Source: Durusdinium trenchii
Taxonomy: Eukaryota; Sar; Dinophyceae; Suessiales; Symbiodiniaceae
Assembly (NCBI GenBank): GCA_963970005.1
Contig: CAXAMN010021361.1
Location: 1,807,427-1,871,426 of the forward strand
DNA length: 64,000 bases
Reading direction: 5' to 3'
Shown here: positions 46,594-57,100 of the stretch, piece by piece
Layout: each line of letters opens with the position of its first letter
Numbering within the stretch: position 1 is the stretch's first letter
Made by a program: the position numbers and the translations under genes
The notes under the pieces: model-generated
Databases searched by the model: none
The model's input: the letters and a program-made list of their open reading frames with translations, nothing else
What the model was told of the DNA's origin: nothing

Positions 46594-47308
46594 GTACCAG
46601 GAAATCCCTCTGATAGGCACAACTTCGTGATAGGCAAGATGCCGTAGATTCACGAGTCCAAGGACCATTCCTTTGGGCCACAGGTCTCCCTGCGCAGTCC
46701 AAAGACATCCGAAATCTTGGGTGGACCACCTTCCCCATTTTTGGGTGTCCAAAGAATCATCTTTCAACTGAGGCCATCCACCTCGTAAATGTGTGCGGTT
46801 GAGGACCTTTTCCTGACCGGGCTTTTGGGATCGCAACGAATGGGATTGCTAATTGCACTATTGATGTAAATCCTTTTTATCATGAGTTATATGCTATTAA
46901 TTAATATGCAAAACTTAGATTAGAATATGATGTATATATATATAATAGTATATATTGTAATATATACTTTGATTTCATCCAGTATCAACGACAAAACATT
47001 ATAACTATCGGGACGTTTGGCTGTGGAACATGTGAATCATCTCAATGGATGACATGGTTTTAACCTGGACACAGAATTCTTAGCAAGCGGCTTGACGGTG
47101 AACGGAACTGGCTCGGGGCTCCCAGCAGTGAACCAGGATTTGATCGCAAGATTCCGCTTGGAACTCCCTGGCAAACAGGCTTTTTTTTAATAGCGACTTT
47201 GCTTGGGACTTGGAACTATTCCCAGTGCGCTCATCTGGAGTTCGATGGCACTTTGGAGTTGTTCAGCTCGCCTTGGTGTCTTGTGAGATCTGCAGGTGAA
47301 GAAGGATT

Positions 47309-47341
47309 GTGCTACTAGGAACAAGAAGCTACTAGGAACTG
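47309..47341 (-). repeat. CTAG-family unit
   Basis: CTACTAGGAACAAGAAGCTA then CTAGGAACT. It lies about 40 bases before the exon at 47382. Confidence 0.75.
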
Positions 47342-47381
47342 CCATCTCCCAGGTGAAGGACTCATCTCCCATCTCTGGGAG

Positions 47382-47544
47382 ACTCCTCACGTCCCACCAA
47401 CGACCGCTCCTTGCGACCGCTCCCTGCGGAGGTGAATTTGGTGGATGCTGGTCTGGTGGAGCCGCTCGTGCGACAACTGAAGGCCCAGACCGGTCGATCC
47501 CGTGGGCAGTCCGTGGACATCGGGAGGCCTATTTTTAGGGGGGG
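47382..47544 (+). CDS. Putative exon, 54 codons
   Basis: After CTGGGAG it reads SSRPTNDRSLRPLPAEVNL, then VDAGLVEPLVRQLKAQTGRS and RGQSVDIGRPIFRG, to a probable GC donor. Very protein-like, GC-rich third positions. Not recognised. Confidence 0.55.
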
Positions 47545-48253
47545 CACGGGATATCTCACGAAGAACCTGAGGATTCCATCATGATCCATCATGTATATTT
47601 ATAACTAGTTATATATATATATATTATGTGATTTCTCACCATCCTCATGACAAAATATGAGATCCCTGACCGTCCGGGACCTATCCCAGATAGGTCTTTT
47701 GACCAACCCTCAGACCTATTGCGGTTTTAGTATCCATTTTGGGATGTAGCACATTCTGCCTGTGTAGCTAAGGAAACCTTCATGAGGTAAGTCTGTCTCA
47801 AATGAATGCTGCTTGGAAAGCCTTTCAAGAGAAGCTAACAGTGCACATCTTGGAAGACAAAGGTCGTGAACAAACCCGGACATGTGGAAAGACCTACTAA
47901 AGAAGGTGTGGAAAGACCCCCAAAAAAGAGGGGAAAGACCCAACGAAGTCGTGGACAACCTGAGCCAAACTCAAAGTATACAACAGCGATGAATAAGCCG
48001 GACAGCAACGCAAACTAAGCGACCAATGGTGATTTGTCGCTGGGCCTAAAGGCCTTTAGCGGATAGACTCTTGGAAGGCTAGGGATATACCGTGTCAGGG
48101 ATGGTGATCTGAAACGATCTGACACGTACCAGGTCCAGTGCCAGGCTGTCCACCCCAATTCGGAAGCCTCAGGGCCACATGAAATCGGCGGATCGCTGCG
48201 TGTGGCCTGGCTTTCCCACCCTGTGGCGGCCACCGAAACCCAGCGACCTCCAG

Positions 48254-48339
48254 GAGGGCACCGGCGATGAACGCGTCGCGGTGGCCACGGCCTTGTCGCG
48301 CCTCGCGCGGCGGAACCCCACTGGGCAGCTGGCGACTCG
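48254..48339 (+). CDS. Putative exon
   Basis: After ACCTCCAG it reads EGTGDERVAVATALSRLARR then NPTGQLAT, ending two bases into a codon at GTGGGAG. Almost every codon ends in G or C. Frames on the other strand are open too but lack borders. Confidence 0.5.
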
Positions 48340-48634
48340 GTGGGAGTCGACCCACTTTGTGAGACTTCGAGTGAAGCCGTCTGAAGCATCTCCAACAAAG
48401 CACCAAACCTTCGAGGGGGAATGTGGATCTGTAGCAGCTTGTAGCACATAGAAGGTGAGTTTTGTCTTATAGTCTCTCAGAGGGGAAACTGCATCCGAAG
48501 CCATAAATGTGCATCTCAGTCCATGTTTGTTGAACGTTGTTGTTCTTTGGGGAACATCAGTTCACATTGGGATCGTCCTGCGAGGTCGAGCGCAGTCACA
48601 CCCTAATACGATATATAGTTATATAGTTTATATT

Positions 48635-48734
48635 CCCTATGGATCCACATACCTTCTCAGAAGCTAATTGGACCCTCCAAGCCTACATAAATAGTCTCCA
48701 ATCACCTTCTCAGAAGGTATGTGGATCCATAGGG
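48635..48734. mobile_element. Short TIR element (100 bp)
   Basis: CCCTATGGATCCACATACCT at the left end is perfectly complementary to the right end AGGTATGTGGATCCATAGGG. The palindrome CTTCTCAGAAG sits inside each arm. The spacer is about 40 bp. MITE-like, no coding sequence. Confidence 0.7.
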
Positions 48735-49225
48735 ATTAATGTTTGTGATGTAATTGTGTGTGTGTGTGTTTGTTGTGCGCATCTTGGAGGACCGGCAAAA
48801 CCAAAGAAAACGATCAAAAACCTGTTGCAGGGGAAGATTGGGCGAATGGATTCAACAGACGTCCGACATGTTGGGTACATTCTTTGTGCGCTGCTTTGGC
48901 GGGGGGAGCATCATTTAACACGTGGAGAAACAGGTGACAAATGGAGTTCTTGACGAGACCTGGACGGTCTGATGAACTTGTTGAAAAGCACCTGTGAGAC
49001 AAGTCATTTGCTGTGTTTGTCCCCTTGTTGAAGCACCAGATTTGCTGCTCAACTGTCATGCATGTTTGATGTTCCTAAACGCTTGGTTGTAATATACCAT
49101 ACCTCTTCCAAGTCGGCCCCACTTTTCGGGGTGACGATGACAGCAGCAGCAGCAACAGCCACAGCAATACCGCAACCAAAACCACAGCCACGGCAACAAC
49201 AACAAACACACACACACACACTAGT

Positions 49226-49325
49226 AACAACAAGCTACTAGACCAGGGCCCCCTGGCCTTACTACTAGGACGCTACTAGGGGCTCCTGGCATCGCTACTA
49301 GGAGCATTCGTACTACTAGTAACTA
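49226..49325 (-). repeat. CTAG-family block
   Basis: Reverse units with CTACTAGGGGCTCCTGGCAT. It follows a CA microsatellite (49204-49220) and lies 60 bases before the exon at 49385. Confidence 0.85.
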
Positions 49326-49384
49326 TCAAAGTACACACTGACAGGCATTGGATTTCAAAGGGAGACACACGGCGCATCGTCCAG

Positions 49385-49486
49385 CACCAAGTCCCCACCA
49401 GGAGCGTTTCTCTCCGCAACCGATCTGAGGAGATCGTGGTGGCCGGTGCGGTCACACCGTTGCGGAAGCAGCTGTTGGCCGCTACG
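49385..49486 (+). CDS. Putative exon, 34 codons
   Basis: HQVPTRSVSLRNRSEEIVVA, then GAVTPLRKQLLAAT, between ATCGTCCAG and GTGAGACC, phase 0 with canonical borders. Confidence 0.55.
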
Positions 49487-49558
49487 GTGAGACCCGCGAA
49501 CGGGTGCGGCGAGTTGTGTTTTCCTCTACGGTGTCAGGTGGCAGGAGTGGGTCGAAAG

Positions 49559-49633
49559 CTCCTAGTAGTAAGAATGCTCCTAGTAGCTTCTTGTTACTAG
49601 TAGCGATGCCAGGAGCCCCTATAGTAGCGTCCT
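49559..49633 (+). repeat. CTAG-family block
   Basis: CTCCTAGTAGTAAGAATGCT and related units. A short stretch AGGAGTGGGTCGAAAGCT is present on both sides (49543 and 49638), so it may be an insertion with flanking duplication. Confidence 0.8.
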
Positions 49634-50215
49634 TGGCAGGAGTGGGTCGAAAGCTTTATAAGAAATATATATATATAATATACTGTAGAAGTTCCGTGCC
49701 TGGGTAGCTCCCCAAAAGCACTGTTAGCTTGGGAGGCATGGTGGTCCACTTATGTCCACTTTCTGACATGCCTGGTAGTCAAGCAGCCTTCCGGTTTTGA
49801 TGCACTGCCAGTCAGTTTGGACCCGGATTTATATACTGTGAAATCATACTTCAACACTGGACATGCGTGGGTCTGTATCGTTCTCAAGAAAGACAATGAT
49901 CAATGATGCAAGTTGTTTTGACTACCGGGAAGGTTTCTAATATGTTTCCAATTGTTTAAATCAATTGTTCTGACAGCTAGGAACGACCCATTTTGACAAC
50001 GAACGTCCAACGAACAGATGGCAACGTGATGGAACTATGTATTGGAACATGAGGATTCATCGTCCCACATTGACAGCTCTTTAAGTGTTCATGTGGAAAA
50101 GGAACGGCGATGTCAGCTCTGTGAGTGAGGGCTTTGCACCTTCCACAGGAAGGAGTTAAAAAACAAAAAATGTTGAAAACTAAGTGGTCGATCTGTGCCA
50201 GTGCTCAAGCTGCGC

Positions 50216-50296
50216 AGCTTCTCCACGCGCGCACGACCCAACGCCCCCAGGCCATCCAGCGGGTGGCTGCTGCTGTGTGCATCAGCCGAAGCTTGG
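50216..50296 (+). CDS. Last supported + strand exon
   Basis: After GCTGCGCAG a GC-rich island has two good frames: LLHARTTQRPQAIQRVAAAV and FSTRARPNAPRPSSGWLLLC. No exon on this strand is supported further right. Confidence 0.4.
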
Positions 50297-50299
50297 GCC

Positions 50300-51040
50300 A
50301 AGTTCTTTATGATTTTTATGAACAAAAGCTATTTCACCATGACTAGGCCAGATTTCATTATATTTGGGCCACAGACTAGTTGATTAACACCAGGAAACAA
50401 TTCTTTCCCATGTGCACCCCATGTGCGGTCTTTTTCCAGCACTTCCCTAAGTGTCCTCGCTTTGAAGTCTGTGATGCCTTTGAAGGCTGCGATCGCATGA
50501 AAGATCAACCCAACGCACACCCTAACATATTTGTAAGAAACCTATCAAAGCTACTAGCTATATATCTGTTCGTGATTTTTTTCTTTGGATGGCATCAAAT
50601 TGAATCATGCCAATCAAACCCCTACATTGGGCCATCGGCCCAATGCAAATCAAAATTCAAAGAGCAAAGCGACATTGCCAGCCACACTCAAGCATTGTGT
50701 AAAAACATCAGGTTCTAAACGATGATTTATTTTAAAGGTCAGAGTCATCAGGTTGGCCTCGCCTCTAACTCTACTCTTTCTTGAAGCATTGCGTCTCTAA
50801 GCCTCTAAGCCCATGTTTAGAGCAAACGGAGGCATTCATTTTCACCAAGCGTGACCTCCTTTGATAGGAAATAGAGGGGTTTGCCTTGGCTGAATAATGA
50901 AACTCAATGTTCTTTTCCAGGTAAAAAAACGGAGGAAACTATTCCTTAGTTTAATAGTGAGAAGTTAGTGTATGTTCGACAAGGTGCGTGGAGCCACTTC
51001 CTAAGTCAACATCAGGCAACAATTAATGTGTGTCCATTGC
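50300..51040. other. Strand-switch interval (convergent)
   Basis: Exons to the left are on +, exons to the right are on -. The interval is AT-rich with no clear exon. No polyadenylation consensus is expected in dinoflagellates, so gene ends cannot be fixed. Confidence 0.5.
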
Positions 51041-51049
51041 ATCCAGTAA

Positions 51050-51176
51050 AATAAATTGTACCACACAAAGGACATCAACAATTCTTGAGTCCAGGTTGCC
51101 TTCTCCGTCTCTGATACTGTCACCCTCCAAATGGTATCAATGGTTCTGCTTGATCTCAGGACCTGAAGCTTGACAA
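51050..51176 (-). CDS. Putative 3' exon of the large - strand gene
   Basis: After TGTTCAAG it reads EFVKLQVLRSSRTIDTIWRV, then TVSETEKATWTQELL. The end is uncertain. Confidence 0.45.
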
Positions 51177-54100
51177 ACTCCTTGAACACTCAAACACACG
51201 CAAAAAAACAGAAACACCTCCAACTCTTCAAGCCCAATCTGTGAGTAAGTATGGCTTTCGGCTGAGAAAGATCAACTGAAAAAGCGGAAGCCACATTGCT
51301 GTATTTGTAGTTGCCTTGCTGCCAACCATACTGAAAGTAAACCTTTGTTTTCTTGGGTGAGATGGAGTACCCTCCGACTCCATGATCTCCATCAGCCTGC
51401 TCGCCATGACCATCCTCCGAGGCCTGTCCCTCTTGACGGATGCACTCATGATTGTTGATCGTATACTCTAAACCGTTCTCTTCAAACTCTTCCATGACTT
51501 CTTTCCATGTTGTTGGCTCTGAGTCTCTCCCTTGTTTTCCTCCGTCTTCAAACACCTCCAACACAACCATGTCCTCATCGGAAGTCCACTCAACGCTGAC
51601 GACATTCGTCATGGAATCACCTGCACAAGGCAGCAAGGTGTATAAACAAAATTGTCTGAGGTTTGTTAGGTTTGTCATCCGACATCCTTGCACATCTTTG
51701 TCAGTACATGTACCGGTTGGCATGTTGTCACAAAAGTACATATCTTTCAAAGTCATTTTTTCACTGACTGGCTCTTGCCCGTTCCCGAGAGGCGGAGCTG
51801 GAAAGTGTACCTGAAAGGTAGTCCTGAAAGGTATTCCTCAGGAATCTAATTATGATTCAATCATCAAGTCCGGGCTTCCAAAAAAACCTCCAGACGTCAC
51901 AACATCGTGCTATCACACTGGAACTTTGCACTCTTGCAAGCTAGGAAATGAATCAGTCACAAACAAAAACTAGTTTAGCAACCTTCCTCTTGGTCATCAA
52001 AGATTGCTTGCTTTGGGATCAAATCTGTCATCCTACGACGTCTCAACTGAACTACATCGAGCTTGCTGGCCGCATGGAGTCGCACGGGGCTCCCCTTCCA
52101 CCTGAGATGACAAGACAAAGACGAAACAGTGAACAGTCTTGCAGAGAAAGGAAGTTGGCTGAGGTTCCAGCATCTCAAGAGCCATCTTGCGGATCTCGGT
52201 CTTGCTCTTCTCAGGATGTGCCTCTCTGAGCACAGCTTTCTGCTCCTCCACAAACTTGAACATGGCCTGCTGAAGCCCGTTCGATGCGAGGGGGACCGCA
52301 TCGGGATCTGATTTCTCAGACTTGTCAGCAGCTCTCTTTCGCCCTTGCTTGGCCTCGGGAACTGGAGGATTTCCAGCCCCATTGGCGTCCTCCTCCTTGG
52401 CAGCCTTCGGCTTCTTGGTGGATCTCGACTTCTTCTCTGCCGATGGCTCGGGGGCCATGCTCTCAATGCTCTCTTTGACATCCCTCTGCCTCTTGGCGCG
52501 TGTCGAACGCTTTGCTGCAGGTGGCTTGGCGGCATCCTCTTTGTCGCCTGACGCTGCAGTCGCTTGAACATGCTCATTGCCATCGCCCTTGGTGGCTGAA
52601 TCAGACTTTGCTTTTCCTGTCTTCTTGGGCTCCGTTGATTTGTCAGCTTTCTTTTGCCTCCTCTTGGGCTCTGACTCACAAGCATCATTCGAACCAGCTG
52701 CTGGAACTGACAAACCCCTCTTTGTGGATTTGGCTCTAGATTCAGGATCTTTGTTTTTTGCCCTCGAACCAGCATCCACTGAAGAGTCTTCAATGTGTCC
52801 AAGCCTTCTGAGGTTGGCTCGCACAGCCTCCCTGCATGTTAGTGAAGTGCCTTTGTTGGCATTCTCAAGCTTCTGGTTGTCCTTTCGCTGGGCACGTTCT
52901 GGTGCCGGAACCAGAACCCTGGGCCTGTTCTTCAATTCCTCCATATAGGCCACATCGTCCACAAATTTCCTTCCTCTCACACCCTTGTCGATTTTCCTTT
53001 GATCCCTCTGGTCCCCCTGGTTTTCCTGGTCCTTCAAATACTTGTCATTGTCACTCAAGCCTGCTGGCTCTCTTGCCATGTCGTTGGACTTTGCCTGAAC
53101 CGCTGCCTTGGTCTTCTCAGGCTTGGTCTCAACTGTTTGTTCCTTAGGTGTCTCGTTCTTGGACTTCACGCCCTTGGTCTCAATGCTTTTCTTGTGTTCT
53201 TCGTCTGGTCTCATGGCACTGGACTGGCTTTTCTTGGCCTGTGGTTCCTCTTTCTTGCCCTTCTCCTGACAAACGAACGTATCAACACAGTGCCAAACAG
53301 AGGATGAAGCAATACTTGTTGAGAGTCAAAGAGCTGTCAGATCTTGAAAAAATGCCTGAGATGGTGCACACCCAAAAGAATATGTTTGTGGGTTTTAGGG
53401 CCTCGCCTGTGGTTCCTCAGCTTTGCTTATTGTCTTTCCTGAACTCTTCAACTTCTCAGCTGTTCTAGCTGCCTCCATGGCCAACTGAGCAAGGCCATCA
53501 GGATCCTGACTTGCAGCACCGTCACACGGTGATGCGTCCGTCTTGTTTGAAGCAGCTTCAAGTGCGGCTTGTGGGTTGGATACTTCTGTTGACTCCCTCC
53601 TGTTGGGAAGAACCTTAGACTTAAAGAAATGATGGCGGCATAGTATAGTGAGCAAAGAGGTGTGGTACTAGTAGCGGACGGATGGAGGTGTAAACTAAGC
53701 CCAAGGCCTGAGGTCTGACGACTGGTGGTGATGGCGTCAATGTTGCAGACGGAGATTCTTGCAAGAAACGCTCAAGGTCCTGTGGAACTCTGAGACTAGT
53801 GAGTGGACAAAGGCAATCCAGCATAAAAAAAGACACATCACGCTTTGTTATCGCAGCTCCACTGGTCTCAAATGTTTTGGAGAGAATAGGAGTCGAAAAA
53901 TAAAACAATCTGTTTGACCCTCAGTGCATGCACAAAGGTCCTCATCCATCCCCATCTGCGCAAGTCTGTTCGCAAAGTCTCCAAGCATCGTCAAACTTCT
54001 CAAGGAAGTTTCAAGCAACACAGAAACAATTGAAGGACAAAGGTGAATCGTTCTGAGCCACGACAGCGCAGCTAGTGCTGAATTCAAAACATGCTATGCT

Positions 54101-57100
54101 TGCAGCCACTCAAAAAGTTCATTTGTCAATGTGTCAAAAAGCAAGCATGTCCAACATGTAACATATTCCAAAAGACCCTTGCCTCCTCCATCTCGTTTCA
54201 GCTTGGCCAGCTTTTCGGGCTTCAAGAAAGATGATTTACCGTGGGTGAGTTGGAAACCAGATCGATCAATCGTGGCTGCACAATGTGCAACCTCAACAAA
54301 CTGTAGGTCAGGTGCGAAATGACCCTGGTGAAATTAAACGTGCTGCTGAAGATGGTCTTTTAAAGCAAGAAATTGTCAAGCTGTCAAGCTGCCAAGAACA
54401 GTTTTTTTGACTGGTCTGGCTGGATGTTGGTCTCCACCCCATCTTTTCGCTGAGCCGATGTAAGGTACAAAGTAGTGCCTGGAGTTCGACCAGCAAATTT
54501 GGCATCTACTGCATACAGACTGAGCATGCTGTCCAGATCGGTTGGCTCGTTCTCCCATTCCTTCCTTTCCTTTTCTGGGGTCCCCTCAGCTGGAACCATC
54601 GTGTTGCTGATCACAGCAGAACTACCGAACCTTGGAACGCATGCACCAACAAACCGAGACAAACACTTCTTAAATGTTTCCTCACACAAGAGCCTACTGC
54701 AAAAACAACAATCTGACAAGAAACCTGCCATCAAAGTCCTGAATCGCACGAGCCCAGTCTGGTCCAAAGAGTGGATGATTGTGGTACATGAGCCGGATTG
54801 CATTCGGAAGCTGAAACTTGTACTTCTTGAACCCTTTCTCAAGACTGTCTACCTTCACTTCAATGACTCGCATGGGGAAGTCGCTCAAATCAATGGAGCT
54901 ATGAGAGGCATCGGACGGAGGATCAGGATTGTAGCTGACCGCTGTGGGCATGCAATGTCTGCCAGTTTTCCACTCCTGGCAATGTTTATTGATTGAAGTC
55001 TCTAGAAAAAGGTGAAAGGAGAACAGAAGAAAAACACAATCGCACAGCATGATGAAGCTTCCCCGCCTCCATGAATCCCATCCCAAGAACCTTCTCTGAG
55101 TAGGCCAAGGCTTCAAGATCAAAGCCAACACTCAAGGTACGGACTTTCTGCCTGCCATCCCTACCTTCAGAAAGGTGCCAATGAGCGCAAACATCCTCCA
55201 AGAAACCATCATACGGAGTCATGTTCACAACTCCAATGGTCCCTCCACCCATTTCTCCACCCATGTCGCCTCCCGTGAACAAACCCGACAAGCAAACAGT
55301 TGGGAGGTGCTTGCCGGAGAGGAGTTGTGCGGACTCTTGAACGTCGCTGAGAGACCTGCAAAGAACTCAACATCAACCTGAAATTGAGACCTTGGGCGAA
55401 CAACCTCATCTCAGAATACTTCTCGAATCACAATCTTAACTTAAAAACAAAAACGAAGAGCCTTCCCTCAGCTGTTCGTGGAACTGCGTCTTTGCCATCC
55501 GTGGGAACCTTGTAGGACTGTTCTGGAGCAAATGGAAGTAGATCTCGATTACCCCTGAAGTTCAGTGGACCAAAGCAGACTCTTGACATGGCAACTATTT
55601 CATGTGTTTTATTTCTCTTGTGTTTGACCTGGCCTGTCAAGCAACATTTGGCAATTCTTGAAAGCCCATGATTCCAGACCATCGCACGCAACGATGAAGG
55701 CCGGAAACTGTACCGGTACTTTCTTCACTTTGGGGGGAAGCTCACATCTCAGCGACAGCAAAGTCGCCCACAATGACTTGGCATCCAGTTTGTCTTCCAG
55801 GCGACTCAGTTTAATCCAACAACTTTGTAGTAACGTTACAGCAAAAGCAGTAGCAGCAGTTTAAAAAACCACAGGAACTCTGAGCCAATTTGAACAATGA
55901 CCATTTGAACAATCTGCAGGAAATTTAAGGTACGGTAGTAGACAAGGCACCGCAGTTCATCACGAAGTCCGTTTGTCAAGCGGTCGCTGCACAGAAACGG
56001 AGCAATCATAAACCCCACTGTTTGCTGCGGACGAAATCTCATGAATTTGTTCATGGTGCTCATGACATTGTCCAAAAGCTTACCGCTCATGGTGCCAAAT
56101 TTCATGAGATCCACCCAGACCACGCAGGGGCCAATGCCGTTCATGAACTGCCACAGAAAAGAGTCATTCAAAAGAAACTCAATCAACAAAAATGCAAGCT
56201 GACTGGATAAGGGTAAAAAAGCAATATGTCGTCGTTTGTTTTGCTGCACACACTCTTTCCCTGGCCCTGGCCTTCACGATCTCTTCGTTGAACTGAGGGC
56301 TGTCTACATGAATGTGTTGGCACTGTCGGTTCATGAATTTCTGAACTTCACAGGCACCTAAGGCATTTTGTGCACGCAGGTGCGTGATCTTGTGCATTCG
56401 CTGCGCCCTGGTGTTTCCATGTTCTCTCTCCTGAAGGCGACCTATCTGAGCGATGTCTCGCTGCAGTTTCAGCATGTCCGTTTTGAACCTCTCCTGAAGA
56501 ATCTCGGAGTCAGCTTGATCAATTTCGTCGTCTGCCATGCAAATCGTAACTGGGTCTGTGTCTTTCTGAGGCTCATACTCCTTCCACATCTGTGTCAAAG
56601 AAGCCTCAAAAAAGGCGTCTCCTTGTTCCAAATGATTCTTGAAGTCATCGTGAAAGTCCCTGGCAAGCATTAAATCTAAACTTTATTGTTGAATGTTGCT
56701 CTGACCTTGCCAAGTTAATCAACATGACAGAAGTACCCTTCATAGGCCCTTTGCAGGGCAGCTTTCAAACACTCTTCGGTGAACATAATGGCACCATTCT
56801 GCTCCGGATCAACGGCTTCCTTCATCTTCTCGTATGTCCATTGAATTAGGCAAGCCCTTAGAGGCTCGTAAGCTAAAAGTTAAACATCGTGTCACATCGA
56901 CTGGCTCAAAATGGTGATTGGTCAACACTAGGCCTGCGATCTGAACGACAAGTAAGTCTCGAGCATGTCGACTTCATGAAGAAATTGAGGAACTCCAAGG
57001 CGAACCGACTGAGACTTGGAGGATTGTCGTTGAATCATGATTCCATGAAGGAATAAGAGACGCTTCATCAGAACTTGCTGCTTCATGCGAGTCATGACCA

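Noticed and set aside
52100..53307. + strand open frames opposite the Lys-rich exon
   Set aside because: They are shadows of the - strand coding exon; they give Ser/Leu/Phe-rich products with no borders.
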